Origin: Marinovum sp048263515 | GTDB taxonomy: Bacteria; Pseudomonadota; Alphaproteobacteria; Rhodobacterales; Rhodobacteraceae | Direction: 5' to 3' | Length of the DNA: 64,000 nt | Assembly: GCF_048263515.1 (NCBI RefSeq) | Contig: NZ_JBLXEC010000001.1 | Location: 1-64,000 of the forward strand | Part shown: positions 25,219 through 34,212 of the stretch, one piece after another | Layout: every line of letters starts with the position of its first letter | How positions within the stretch are numbered: the stretch's first letter is position 1 | The notes under the pieces: model-generated | The model's database searches: none | What the model was told of the DNA's origin: nothing | What the model saw: the letters and a program-made list of their open reading frames with translations, nothing else | Position numbers and translations under genes: made by a program

Positions 25219-26004
25219 ATGGAGAGCGACCTCATCCAGATCGAACGGCATGGGACAGTTGCTGTCCTGCAGTTCACAGAGCCCAAGGCCCTGAACCCCT
25301 TTTCCATGGAGATGCGGGTTCAGGCGGCAGAGGCCTATGAGGCCCTGAGCGCCGACGACACCGTCAGCGCCATCGTCCTGACAGGTGCCGGTGGCAACTT
25401 TTCCGCCGGCGCGGACATCCGCCAGCTCAGGGCCATCACCGAGCCCGACCCTGACCTTGCACGGCGTCGGCTGGAGCCGCTGGCCCGGCTGGTGCGCCTG
25501 ATCGCTGGCGGTCCGAAACCGGCGGTCGCCGCGGTCGAGGGGATCGCCTTTGGCGCCGGCATGTCGCTGGCCGCGGCCTGCGATCACGTCGTCGCGGGCG
25601 AAAGCGCGCGGTTCGGTGCGGCCTTCGTCAAGATCGGCCTCACGGCCGATTGCGGTCTTCTGTCAACGCTGCCGCAACGCGTGGGCCTCACCCGGGCACG
25701 GCAGATCCTGATGACCGGCGCGCCGGTTCCGGCCAAGGAGGCTGCCGAGATCGGGCTGGTCGATACGCTGACCGAGGACGGCAAGGCTTTGGACGATGCC
25801 ATCGCGCTGGCCCAGGGCATGACCGGTGCCGCGCCGCTGGCTGTGGCCGCGATCCGCCGCGCCCTGGCGCAGGGGCCGCTGACGCTGGAACAGGCGCTGA
25901 GCTTTGAATCCGCAACCCAGCCGATGCTCAGCATGACCGCCGATCACCGCGAGGGGATTGATGCCTTTTTCGCCAAACGCAAACCCCGGTTCCGGGGAAA
26001 GTGA
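25219..26004 (+). CDS. enoyl-CoA hydratase/isomerase (crotonase family)
   Basis: A 261-residue crotonase with FSAGADIRQLRAI, AAVEGIAFGAGMSLAAACDHVVA and GLTADCGLLSTLPQRVG. The last segment has Asp and Cys at the positions where true hydratases carry the second glutamate, so isomerase or other chemistry is possible. The ATG at 25219 has GAGG upstream, 10 bases past the SDR stop. The longer frame into the SDR is not used. It is followed by the MaoC gene, a second kind of hydratase. Confidence 0.88.
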   Translation: MESDLIQIERHGTVAVLQFTEPKALNPFSMEMRVQAAEAYEALSADDTVSAIVLTGAGGNFSAGADIRQLRAITEPDPDLARRRLEPLARLVRLIAGGPKPAVAAVEGIAFGAGMSLAAACDHVVAGESARFGAAFVKIGLTADCGLLSTLPQRVGLTRARQILMTGAPVPAKEAAEIGLVDTLTEDGKALDDAIALAQGMTGAAPLAVAAIRRALAQGPLTLEQALSFESATQPMLSMTADHREGIDAFFAKRKPRFRGK

Positions 26005-26015
26005 AGGAGACGCCC

Positions 26016-26876
26016 ATGGCGATCGACTATGACAGACTGATGGCGCTGGACATTCCCGAGGTGGAACAGAGCTATTCCTTCCGGGATACCTGCCTCTATG
26101 GTCTCGGCCTCGGGCTGGGGCTCGACCCGATGAACCGCGATCACCTGCGCTTCGTCTACGAAGAGAACCTGCGTGCCCTGCCCACCATGGCCGTCGTACT
26201 GGCCCGCCCCGGGTTCTGGTTCCGCGAGATGGACACCGGCATCGACTGGGTCGCCATCGTTCACGGCGAACAATCGACGACGTTTCACGCCCCGCTGCCG
26301 GTCGAGGGCCGGGTGCGCGGCAAGACGCGGGTGACCGGTATCGTCGACAAGGGCGAAGGACGCGGCGCTCTGGTAATTTCCGAGCGGGACGTGACCGATT
26401 GCGACACCGGCAGGCTTCTGGCCACCGTCGAACAGACCACCTTTTGCCGGAACGATGGCGGCTTCGGCGGGCCTGCTGGTGCGAAACAGCGCGCCGCGCC
26501 CCTGCCCGAGCGGGCGCCGGATGCGCGGATCACCCTGCCGACATCGTCGCAAGCGGCGCTGATCTACCGCCTCACCGGCGATCTGAACCCCCTTCACGCC
26601 GATCCCGAGGTTGCCGCCAAGGCCGGCTTCGACCGCCCGATCCTGCATGGATTGGCGACCTATGGCGTCGCCGGTTACGCGGTCTTGCACGCCCTCTGCG
26701 ACCTCGACCCGAGCCGCCTTCGGTCGCTCTCGGCGCGCTTCACCGCGCCGGTCATGCCGGGCGAGACGCTGGTCACCGAGGTCTGGAAGCAGGACGGGGC
26801 CCCGCAGTTCCGCGTCCTCAGCCAGCAAAGCGGGCGCACCGTCCTGTCAAACGGCCATGCGGAGGTCACATCATGA
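26016..26876 (+). CDS. MaoC-like (R)-specific enoyl-CoA hydratase, double hot-dog
   Basis: A 286-residue hydratase-2 protein. The motif LTGDLNPLHADPEVAAKAGF places the catalytic pair at Asp189 and His194, and RPILHG follows. Length and order match the double hot-dog hydratases of peroxisomal multifunctional enzyme type 2 and of bacterial steroid side-chain pathways. AAGGAG precedes the ATG at 26016; a GTG at 26001 is less likely. It overlaps the next CoA-transferase by four bases. Bulky 2-enoyl-CoAs would be expected as substrates. Confidence 0.9.
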   Translation: MAIDYDRLMALDIPEVEQSYSFRDTCLYGLGLGLGLDPMNRDHLRFVYEENLRALPTMAVVLARPGFWFREMDTGIDWVAIVHGEQSTTFHAPLPVEGRVRGKTRVTGIVDKGEGRGALVISERDVTDCDTGRLLATVEQTTFCRNDGGFGGPAGAKQRAAPLPERAPDARITLPTSSQAALIYRLTGDLNPLHADPEVAAKAGFDRPILHGLATYGVAGYAVLHALCDLDPSRLRSLSARFTAPVMPGETLVTEVWKQDGAPQFRVLSQQSGRTVLSNGHAEVTS

Positions 26877-28096
26877 GCACCCCCCTTTCGAACATCCGCG
26901 TCATCGACATGACGCGCGTGGTGGCCGGTCCGCTGAGCACACAGATCCTCGGCGATCTTGGGGCCGACATCGTCAAGATCGAACGCCCGGTCACCGGCGA
27001 CGATTCCCGGCAGGTCGGCCCGCCGTGGATGAAGGACCCAGACGGCAACGAGACCGCGCAATCGACCTATTACCAGTCGGTCAATCGCAACAAACGGTCC
27101 GTGGCGGTGAACTTCGCCGATCCCGAGGGCGCCGAGATCATCCGCGAGCTGATCAAGGATGCGGATGTCTTCGTCGAGAACTTCCGGCCCGGAACGCTCG
27201 ACAAATATGGGCTGGGCTATGAGCAGCTGAAGGCCCTGAACCCGCGGCTGATCTATTGTTCGGTCACCGGTTTCGGCCAGACCGGCCCCTATTCCGACCG
27301 CTCCGGCTATGACTATCTGGCGCAGGCGATGGCCGGTGTGCTCAGCGTCACCGGACACCCCGACGACCAGCCCAATGGCGGCCCGGTGCGCGTGGGCGTG
27401 CCCCTGGCCGATATCCTCGCCGGGCAGCAGGCCGCCATCGGCGTGCTGGCCGCCTTGCAAAGTCGGGTCACCAGCGGCCGCGGCCAATGGCTCGACGTCT
27501 CGCTCTTCGGGTCGCAGTTCGCTGCCATGGCCAACCCGCTCTCGGCTTGGGTCAATGCCGGAAAGCTGATCGGCCGCACCGGCAACGATCATCCCTCGGC
27601 CGCGCCCTACGGCATCTACGAGGTCGAGGACGGCTTCGTCCTGATCGCCACCTTCAACGACCGGGAATTCGGACGGCTGGCAGAGGCTCTGGGTCACCCC
27701 GAGTGGATCACCGACCCCCGGTTCGCCCGCAACGGCGACCGGGTGAACAACCGCAGCGCCCTCAAGGCCGCCGTCAGGGACGCGCTGCAGGGCCGGACCC
27801 GCGCCGAGCTGATCGAGAGCCTCAACCGCGCCAAGGTCTCTTGCGGGCCGATTAACACGCTCGCGGACCTCGAACAGGACCCGCATGTGCAATCCACCGG
27901 GATGATCGTCGCGACCGAGCACCCCAAACTGGGCACCCTGCGCGGCGCCGCCCTTCCGGTGCGCTTTTCCGAGGACAGCCCGAGCTATCGCTTGGCGCCG
28001 CCGGAAGTGGGTGAACACACCGACGAGGTGCTCACCCGCGACATGGGGTATGCGCCGGATCGCCTCGCCGAGCTGCGCCGCAAGGGGGTGCTGTGA
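26873..28096 (+). CDS. CaiB/BaiF (class III) CoA-transferase
   Basis: A 407-residue class III CoA-transferase: IRVIDMTRVVAGPLSTQILGDLGADIVKIE, NRNKRSVAVNF, SVTGFGQTGPYSDRSGYD, and the catalytic aspartate in VPLADILAG. The order and spacing are of the canonical type found for dicarboxylate and hydroxy-acid CoA transfer. It starts inside the MaoC stop (ATGA) and ends one base before the ACAD gene. It is clearly different from the transferase at 23203, so the operon probably handles two acid/CoA pairs. Confidence 0.92.
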   Translation: MSTPLSNIRVIDMTRVVAGPLSTQILGDLGADIVKIERPVTGDDSRQVGPPWMKDPDGNETAQSTYYQSVNRNKRSVAVNFADPEGAEIIRELIKDADVFVENFRPGTLDKYGLGYEQLKALNPRLIYCSVTGFGQTGPYSDRSGYDYLAQAMAGVLSVTGHPDDQPNGGPVRVGVPLADILAGQQAAIGVLAALQSRVTSGRGQWLDVSLFGSQFAAMANPLSAWVNAGKLIGRTGNDHPSAAPYGIYEVEDGFVLIATFNDREFGRLAEALGHPEWITDPRFARNGDRVNNRSALKAAVRDALQGRTRAELIESLNRAKVSCGPINTLADLEQDPHVQSTGMIVATEHPKLGTLRGAALPVRFSEDSPSYRLAPPEVGEHTDEVLTRDMGYAPDRLAELRRKGVL

Positions 28097-28097
28097 C

Positions 28098-29249
28098 ATG
28101 AGTGCGCCGTTCAAGTTCGAACCGGTCACCCTGCCGGATACGCATGACCCGCTCCGCCAGCGGGTGCGGGACTTCCTGAAGGACCACCAGCCGAACTGGA
28201 GCCCTTGGGACGTCGGCCATTCCTGGACGGCCTTCGATCGCGCCTTCTCGGTCGAGGTTGGCAAGCAGGGCTGGATCGGCATGACCTGGCCCGCCCGCTA
28301 CGGCGGCTCCGAGGCGACGATGATGGAACGCTACGTGGTCATCGAGGAAATGCTGGCCGCCGGCGCGCCGGTGTGCTCGCACTGGATCGCGGACCGCCAG
28401 AGCGGCCCGCTGATCCTTCGGATCGGCACCGAGGAACAGCGTCAGCGCTTTCTGCCCGCCATTGCGCGCGGCGAGATCTCGTTCTGCATCGGCCTCAGCG
28501 AACCCAACGCCGGGTCGGACCTCGCCGCGATCCGGACCAGTGCGGTGCAGACGCCGGAGGGCTGGCGTCTCAACGGCCAGAAGGTCTGGACCACCAACGC
28601 GCATCTGTCTGAGTTCATGATCGCGCTGGTGCGCACGGAAGGCACAGTCGCCGACCGGCAGAAAGGCCTGTCGCAGGTGATCGTCGACCTGTCGTTGCCC
28701 GGTGTCGAGGTGCGCGAGATCGAGGACCTGACGGGCGATGCCCATTTCAACGAGGTTGTCTTCAACGACGTCCTCCTGCCCCACGACGCGCTGATCGGCA
28801 CGCCCGGATCGGGCTGGGCACAGGCCACCGCCGAGCTGGCCTTCGAACGCAGCGGACCCGACCGCTTCCTGTCGTCCTTTCCGCTGCTCTCCGCGGTGAT
28901 CGATGAGTTGGGCCCGACCGATGACCGCCAGACCCGTCAGGCCGTCGGCACCGCCGTGGCCGAAGCTGCAGTGCTGCGGCAGATGTCGCTGTCAATCGCG
29001 CAGATGCTGGAACGCGAGGAAAACCCGATGAACGAGGCCTCCATCGTCAAGACGCTGGGTGTCGAATTCGAACAGGGCATGCCCGAGCTGGCCCGCAGAC
29101 TGCTGCCAGACCTCGAGATCGGGCGGGGTGGCGGCCCACTCGGGGAGATGACCGCAAGCGTACTGCAACTGTCCCCCACCTTCTCGCTGCGCGGAGGCAC
29201 GCGGGAAATCATCAAGGGGATCATGGCCAGAGGGATGGGGATGCGATGA
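28098..29249 (+). CDS. acyl-CoA dehydrogenase, larger subunit of a probable heteromer
   Basis: A 383-residue acyl-CoA dehydrogenase. It has FCIGLSEPNAGSDLAAIRT, GWRLNGQKVWTTNA and a C-terminal SLRGGTREIIKGIMARGMG. It overlaps the stop of none but is followed by a second, shorter ACAD gene with an ATGA overlap. Adjacent pairs like this form alpha2beta2 enzymes in steroid and bile-acid side-chain degradation (ChsE1/E2 and relatives). Bulky acyl-CoA substrates are therefore likely. The start follows the transferase stop by one base. Confidence 0.92.
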   Translation: MSAPFKFEPVTLPDTHDPLRQRVRDFLKDHQPNWSPWDVGHSWTAFDRAFSVEVGKQGWIGMTWPARYGGSEATMMERYVVIEEMLAAGAPVCSHWIADRQSGPLILRIGTEEQRQRFLPAIARGEISFCIGLSEPNAGSDLAAIRTSAVQTPEGWRLNGQKVWTTNAHLSEFMIALVRTEGTVADRQKGLSQVIVDLSLPGVEVREIEDLTGDAHFNEVVFNDVLLPHDALIGTPGSGWAQATAELAFERSGPDRFLSSFPLLSAVIDELGPTDDRQTRQAVGTAVAEAAVLRQMSLSIAQMLEREENPMNEASIVKTLGVEFEQGMPELARRLLPDLEIGRGGGPLGEMTASVLQLSPTFSLRGGTREIIKGIMARGMGMR

Positions 29250-30271
29250 GCGAAAGCGACGAGATTGCAAAGATGCTGTCGGACCAGCTGGAGCGCCTGC
29301 TGATCGACACGGCCGGGGAGCATCTGGAAAAGCCCGAGGCCGCCGCCCGGCTGCTGCAGGCGGTCGAGGACATGGGCCTGCGCATGGCCTTTGTCCCGGA
29401 AGAGGCAGGCGGCGCCGGCCTGTCGCCGCTGCTGGCGCGCGAAATGATCTCCCTGCTCGGCTATCACGCCGTGCCTGCCGGTGTCGGCGAGGCCATGCTG
29501 GCCGACTGGCTGATCGGCCTCTCCGGCATGGAACCGCCAGAGACGCCGACCTTGCTTGCCACGGGCGACATCACCCTGAGCGACGGCAGGCTGTCCGGCA
29601 CGCTCACCGCACTGGCCCTGCCCGGCGCCGCCAGCGTCCTGACCTCCACCAACACTGGCACGCTTGTCCTGCTGGACCGCGCAGACGCCACCGAAGAACA
29701 AACCCTCACCGGCATCGCGCGAGAGACGGCCCTCCGGCTCACCTTTGCCGACGCTCCTGCCCGCGTGCAAGGCGCAGCCACCACCGTCCCGGTCGACATG
29801 GCAGTCGCCGCGCTTCGGGCGGCGCAGATCGCCGGCGCGCTGACCCGGGTTCTCGACCTCTGCGTCGAGTTCGCCAACACGCGCGAGCAATTCGGCCGCC
29901 CGATCGGCAAATTCCAGGCAATCCAGCACCTTGTCGCCGACCTGGCCTGTGAGACCGCCGCGGCGCAGATCGCCGCTGGGCTGGCGCTTGGCGGACTGAG
30001 CCAGCCGCAGCCGCTCGGCCCAGTGGCCGCCGGAAAGATCCGCGCCAGCATCGCCGCAGGCAAAGGCGCGATGCTGGCACACCAGCTGCACGGCGCCATC
30101 GGCGTGACCCGCGAATATGTGCTGCAGCACCTGACCCGCAGGCTCTGGCAGTGGCGCGACGACGCCGGATCCGAACATCTCTGGTCCGACAGGCTGGGGG
30201 CCGAGGTTCTGGCCCGCGGCGACGCCTGGCAGGACGTACTCGACATCTCAGGACAAAGGCACGTGGCATGA
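29246..30271 (+). CDS. acyl-CoA dehydrogenase-like protein, smaller subunit
   Basis: A 341-residue ACAD-fold protein, about 40 residues shorter than usual. The middle region lacks the clear TEPxxGSD motif. The C-terminal half keeps RAAQIAGALTRVLDLCVEFANTREQFGRPIGKFQAIQH and ends with GVTREYVLQHLTRRLWQWRDDAG. This matches the partner subunits of heteromeric ACADs that share FAD and active sites across the interface. It overlaps both neighbours by four bases. Alone it would probably not be active. Confidence 0.9.
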   Translation: MSESDEIAKMLSDQLERLLIDTAGEHLEKPEAAARLLQAVEDMGLRMAFVPEEAGGAGLSPLLAREMISLLGYHAVPAGVGEAMLADWLIGLSGMEPPETPTLLATGDITLSDGRLSGTLTALALPGAASVLTSTNTGTLVLLDRADATEEQTLTGIARETALRLTFADAPARVQGAATTVPVDMAVAALRAAQIAGALTRVLDLCVEFANTREQFGRPIGKFQAIQHLVADLACETAAAQIAAGLALGGLSQPQPLGPVAAGKIRASIAAGKGAMLAHQLHGAIGVTREYVLQHLTRRLWQWRDDAGSEHLWSDRLGAEVLARGDAWQDVLDISGQRHVA

Positions 30272-30633
30272 CCCGAGACATCACCAAACCTGAAGAGGAA
30301 TACCGCGCCCACCTCGAGGCCGGCCGCTTCATGCTGCTGCAGCCCAAAGGCGGCGCACCCTTCTTCTTTCCCCGCACGCTGGCGCCGGGCACCGGCGAGA
30401 CCGATCTCGAATGGGTGCCCGCCTCCGGCAGGGGCACGGTCTATTCCACCACCGTCGTGCGCAAACGTGACAACAGCTACAACGTCGCGCTCATCGACCT
30501 GGCCGAGGGGCCCCGCATGATGAGCCGTGTCACCGGTATCGCCCCTGACGCGGTGACCATCGGCATGAAGGTGCGCGCCAGAATAGACCAATCCGGCGAC
30601 GTGCCTTTTGTAGTCTTTGACCCCGAGGAGTGA
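30268..30633 (+). CDS. DUF35 OB-fold protein lacking zinc-ribbon cysteines
   Basis: A 121-residue protein with the DUF35 OB-fold: LEWVPASGRGTVYSTTVV followed by VALIDLAEGPRMMSRV and VRARIDQSG. The family usually begins with a rubredoxin-like zinc ribbon (two CxxC pairs). Here the positions read LQPKGGAPFFFPRTLAPGTGE without any cysteine. DUF35 proteins pair with thiolase-like lipid-transfer proteins as aldolases in steroid side-chain cleavage (ChsH2 with Ltp2), and such a gene follows directly. Both junctions are tight, with an ATGA overlap upstream. Confidence 0.88.
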   Translation: MTRDITKPEEEYRAHLEAGRFMLLQPKGGAPFFFPRTLAPGTGETDLEWVPASGRGTVYSTTVVRKRDNSYNVALIDLAEGPRMMSRVTGIAPDAVTIGMKVRARIDQSGDVPFVVFDPEE

Positions 30634-31788
30634 ATGATGACCGGATTTCCCCGCGCCAAGACTGCCATCGTCGGCGCCGCAACCTTCGGCATGGGCGAGG
30701 CCCCGGGCCTCTCCTCCACCGATCTCGCCGGCCAGGCCACAGTCCGCGCCCTGGCTGACGCCGGGCTGAGCCTCGGCGACGTCGACGCGCTGTTCATCGC
30801 GCTGCCCAGCGAGCCGCTTTCGGGCCTGAGTTTCGCGCAGTATCTCGGCATCGAACCGGCGATCACCGAAAACAACCGCAGCGGCGGGTCGTCCTTTCAG
30901 ACCCATGTCATGTTCGCCGCGCTGGCGCTCGATGCCGGGCTCTGCAACTGCGCGGTGATCGCCTATGGCTCGAACCAGCGGACCGGCACCGGCAAGCTGG
31001 TCAGCGCCGCCGCGCCGGATCCCTACGAAGCACCCTATGGCTTGCGCCTGCCCGTCGGCGCCTATGCGCTGGCAGCCGCGCGGCATATGCATGACTACGG
31101 CACCCGGCCCGAGCAGCTTGCCGAGGTCGCCGTCGCTGCCCGCGGCTGGGCCGCGCTCAATCCCGATGCCTTCCTGCGCGACCCGCTGAGCGTCGATGAC
31201 GTGCTCTCGGCCCGGCGCGTCTGCGATCCACTGGGATTGCTCGACTGCTGTCTCGTGACCGATGGTGCCGCCGCCATCGTCATGACCCGCTCCGACCGCG
31301 CCCGCGACCTGCGCCAACCCCAGATAGCCGTTCTCGGCGCGGCGCAGGCCACGACGCATTTCAACATCTCGTCGATGCCTGACCTCACGACCACCGCCGC
31401 GGCGCGCTCCGGGCCGGCCGCGATGGCCCAGGCGGGCATCACTCCGAACGACGTGGACGTGCTGCAGCTCTACGATGCCTTCACCATCAACCCGATCCTC
31501 TTTCTCGAAGACTTGGGGTTCTGCAAGAAAGGCGAAGGCGGCAGCTTTGTCGAGGGTGGCCGCATCGCCCCAAGCGGCGCGCTTCCGGTGAACACCAACG
31601 GCGGGGGGCTGTCCTGCGTCCATCCGGGCATGTACGGATTGTTCACACTGGTCGAGTCGGTCGTCCAACTCCGCGGCCAGGCCGGCGCGCGTCAGGTCGA
31701 GGGGGCCCAGATCGCGGTGTCGCACGCCAACGGCGGCTTCCTGTCCAGTCAGGCCACCGTCGTATTGGCCACCGAGGACGCCGCCTGA
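30634..31788 (+). CDS. thiolase-like protein (SCP-X/Ltp2 type), probable acyl-CoA aldolase
   Basis: A 384-residue thiolase-fold protein. Where thiolases carry the nucleophile cysteine, it has NRSGGSSFQTH, so classical thiolysis is not expected. QLYDAFTINPIL keeps the tyrosine segment of Ltp2-like retro-aldolases, and GGGLSCVHPGMYGL ends the active-site region. With the DUF35 partner just upstream it probably cleaves a 3-hydroxyacyl-CoA into a ketone or aldehyde and a shorter acyl-CoA. Two adjacent ATGs (30634, 30637) could be the start. It ends the operon. Confidence 0.9.
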   Translation: MMTGFPRAKTAIVGAATFGMGEAPGLSSTDLAGQATVRALADAGLSLGDVDALFIALPSEPLSGLSFAQYLGIEPAITENNRSGGSSFQTHVMFAALALDAGLCNCAVIAYGSNQRTGTGKLVSAAAPDPYEAPYGLRLPVGAYALAAARHMHDYGTRPEQLAEVAVAARGWAALNPDAFLRDPLSVDDVLSARRVCDPLGLLDCCLVTDGAAAIVMTRSDRARDLRQPQIAVLGAAQATTHFNISSMPDLTTTAAARSGPAAMAQAGITPNDVDVLQLYDAFTINPILFLEDLGFCKKGEGGSFVEGGRIAPSGALPVNTNGGGLSCVHPGMYGLFTLVESVVQLRGQAGARQVEGAQIAVSHANGGFLSSQATVVLATEDAA

Positions 31789-32184
31789 TGCGCCATGCCC
31801 GAACCCGGTCAACCGTTTGCGCGGTTTCAAATCGTGGTCGCCATCGGCCTCTTAAATTGAAGCACGCCATCGTGCCATTGCCAAACTGAGCGTTATTGCG
31901 GTCTGCCTGAATGACCGCGCGTCTTGCCGTAATGCAGTGAGACCGCCCTGCTGTCGCGCAGCGGGAAAATTTCTGCAAGCGCGCGCCGCGAGAACTGGCA
32001 CCGTCTGGTTGGGTTCCGAGCCGACATTGGCCGCGCCGCTGGAGCTGAGTGGTAAAATGGGCACCAACATCTGCATGGTCTCGTGGCAGGGCGTGGCGGA
32101 TGGCAGGAGCCATCCTGCCCATTTCCAACCTACCTGCCATTTGCGCCTGCCGCCCAGCCAGCGGAGCAAGTCACTGTGTAGTCT
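31789..32184. other. 396-base intergenic region without a supported gene
   Basis: It lies between the converging thiolase-like and FAD-dehydrogenase genes. Minus-strand frames cross it, but none has a ribosome site or a protein pattern I recognise. A short AACCG-N6-CGGTT hairpin stands near 31807. The GC content and codon pattern look less constrained than in the genes. It may hold decayed coding sequence. Confidence 0.4.
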
Positions 32185-33570
32185 TCAGCAGACTTCAACC
32201 GTCTTCCCGGGATTCATGATGTTCTTCGGGTCCACGGCGCGTTTCAATGTCGCCATGAGCGCATAGGCGGCCCCGTGCTCTTCCTCCATGTAGCGCTTCT
32301 TGCCGGTGCCCACGCCATGCTCGCCGGTTACGGTCCCGCCGAAGGACAAGGCGAGCCTGTTGACCTCCGAGGCCAGCGATTTGGCCTGCGCCAACTCATC
32401 GGGGTCGTTCGGGTCGATCAGGATCATGAGGTGGAAATTGCCGTCGCCGACGTGGCCGACAATCGGGGCGATCATGCCGGAGGTCGCCACCATGTCCTTG
32501 GACCGCCCGATGCACTCGGCCAGCGCCGAGATCGGAACGCAGCAATCGGTGATCAGACCCTCGCAGCCCTTGCGCAGCGATTTTCCGGCGTAATAGGCGT
32601 TGTGTCGTGCGGTCCACAGCCGATTGCGATCTTCGGCCTTGGTGGCCCACTCAAAGCCCGACACGCCGAACTCTTCGCCGACGCTTTCGAACATTTCCAC
32701 CTGTTCTTTCACGCCGGTGTCGGACCCGTGAAATTCCAGAAACAGATGCGGCTTTTCCGGCAGGTTCAGATCCGGGTTGAAGATGTTCATGCCTTTCATC
32801 TGGACCTCGTCCAGCAATTCGATCCGCGCCATCGGAATGCCCATCTGGATCGCCATGATCACCGAGTTGACAGCGTCGCCGACGGTTTCGAAGGAACAGG
32901 TCGCCGCAAGGATGGTGTCGGGCTGGCCGAACAGGCGTACCGTCAGCTTGGTGATGATGCCGAGCGTGCCTTCGGAACCGACGAACAGATGTGTCAGGTC
33001 ATACCCGGCCGAAGATTTTCGCGCGCGCGACCCGGTTTCGATGATCGTGCCATCGGGCAGCACGACCTCGAGCGCCAGAACGTTTTCGCGCATGGTACCG
33101 TAACGCACGGTGTTGGTGCCCGACGCCCGGGTGGCGGCCATGCCGCCCAGCGTGGCATCCGCGCCGGGATCGACCGTGAACATCAGGCCCGTGGCGCGCA
33201 GCTCATCGTTGAGTTGGGTCCGCGAAACACCGGGCTGCACGACGGCGTCGAGATCGCTTTCGTGGATTTCGAGGATCCTGTTCATGCGGCTGGTGTCGAC
33301 GCTGATCCCGCCGTGGATCGGGATCACGTGGCCTTCGAGCGACGTGCCGATGCCGAAAGGGACGACCGGAACCCCGTGCCGCGAACAGATCTTCATGATC
33401 GCGGACACCTCTTCGGTGGTCTCGGGGAAGGCGACCGCGTCCGGCAAGGCAGGCTCGGAATAGGCCTCGTCGCGGCCATGTATCTCCCGGATGGACTCGC
33501 CGGTCGACAGGCGCTCGCCCAACAGGTCTTTCAGGTCGGAAATGGCTTGAGCGATCGTGTCCCTGGTCAT
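32185..33570 (-). CDS. FAD-binding D-2-hydroxyacid dehydrogenase (GlcD/DLD family)
   Basis: A 461-residue flavoprotein of the vanillyl-alcohol-oxidase fold. VPVVPFGIGTSLEGHVIP and VDPGADATLGGMAATRASGTNTVRYG bind FAD. SSAGYDLTHLFVGSEGTLGIIT follows, and the cap and C-terminus contain VGHVGDGNFHLMI and GEHGVGTGK, the metal and substrate histidines. It oxidises a D-2-hydroxyacid such as lactate or glycolate and passes electrons to the respiratory chain or a cytochrome. It is the last gene of the amidase/TRAP operon, 60 bases after dctQ, so the imported compound may be or give a 2-hydroxyacid. Confidence 0.92.
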   Translation of the reverse strand: MTRDTIAQAISDLKDLLGERLSTGESIREIHGRDEAYSEPALPDAVAFPETTEEVSAIMKICSRHGVPVVPFGIGTSLEGHVIPIHGGISVDTSRMNRILEIHESDLDAVVQPGVSRTQLNDELRATGLMFTVDPGADATLGGMAATRASGTNTVRYGTMRENVLALEVVLPDGTIIETGSRARKSSAGYDLTHLFVGSEGTLGIITKLTVRLFGQPDTILAATCSFETVGDAVNSVIMAIQMGIPMARIELLDEVQMKGMNIFNPDLNLPEKPHLFLEFHGSDTGVKEQVEMFESVGEEFGVSGFEWATKAEDRNRLWTARHNAYYAGKSLRKGCEGLITDCCVPISALAECIGRSKDMVATSGMIAPIVGHVGDGNFHLMILIDPNDPDELAQAKSLASEVNRLALSFGGTVTGEHGVGTGKKRYMEEEHGAAYALMATLKRAVDPKNIMNPGKTVEVC

Positions 33571-33630
33571 GGAAAGTCTCTCTGGAGGTTGGTCTTGAAT
33601 GGTTCGAGGCTGGCTTGGATCAATGCGATG

Positions 33631-34158
33631 TCAGTCCAGTTGCGTATCGGCGGTGTCGGCCTGGTCATCGCCGGCCCAACGGGCAGCGAGATGCAACAGG
33701 ATGATGATCATCGCAATCGGCACCGACATGGAGATCCAGACCATCGGAATGCCGAGCGTGTCGGCGGTCAGGCCGGCTTGGCGCGCCAGAAACCCCTTTG
33801 CAAAGCCGCCGCGCAGGCCGATGAAGCAGAAATAGACGACCGGCACAACGAAAGTCAGAACCGCCGCGCTGTGGATCGCCTCGGCAAGGAAACCCAGAAG
33901 ATGAGGCCGCTTCGGCGCGACGCTCTGCATCAGCACCGCGTCCGAGCGCGTCTTGAACGACAGCGTCGCGCCCAGAAGTCCGGTCCAGACCATGGCATAG
34001 CGGGCCACGTCTTCGGTCCAGACCGGTGGCGCGGAGAAGACATAGCGGGCAATGATCTGCAACACCACGGTCAGGAACATCAGGCAGACGGCGAAGACGG
34101 CGGCCCCACGTGCGACGCGGTGAACGCTGTTGCTCGCTGTGATGATGGCATTGCGCAT
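33631..34158 (-). CDS. dctQ: TRAP transporter small membrane subunit (DctQ)
   Basis: A 175-residue protein with four hydrophobic segments and the DctQ pattern: QIIARYVFSAPPVWTEDVARYAMVWTGLLG in the second helix region. It associates with the DctM subunit in the inner membrane. The ATG at 34158 has GGAG upstream; the longer frame overlaps the hairpin region. Gene order here is M-P-Q, not the more common P-Q-M. Confidence 0.92.
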   Translation of the reverse strand: MRNAIITASNSVHRVARGAAVFAVCLMFLTVVLQIIARYVFSAPPVWTEDVARYAMVWTGLLGATLSFKTRSDAVLMQSVAPKRPHLLGFLAEAIHSAAVLTFVVPVVYFCFIGLRGGFAKGFLARQAGLTADTLGIPMVWISMSVPIAMIIILLHLAARWAGDDQADTADTQLD

Positions 34159-34180
34159 GTATCGTCTCCTGCGGAAGGGG

Positions 34181-34202
34181 CCGGGCCTTGCCAAAGGCCC
34201 GG
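34181..34202 (-). terminator. intercistronic hairpin between dctP and dctQ
   Basis: A nine-bp perfect stem (CCGGGCCTT/AAGGCCCGG) with a GCCA tetraloop. It lacks a T-run and lies within an operon, so it more likely stabilises the dctP message or partly reduces dctQ expression than ends transcription. Confidence 0.6.
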
Positions 34203-34212
34203 CGGTTGCGCG

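Noticed and set aside
29464..31830. Minus-strand open frame of 788 codons
   Set aside because: It is antisense to the small ACAD, DUF35 and thiolase-like genes, which have clear motifs and coupled starts on the other strand.
31852..32169. Small minus-strand gene in the 31.8-32.2 kb spacer
   Set aside because: The frame lacks a ribosome site and a recognisable domain; no evidence beyond being open.
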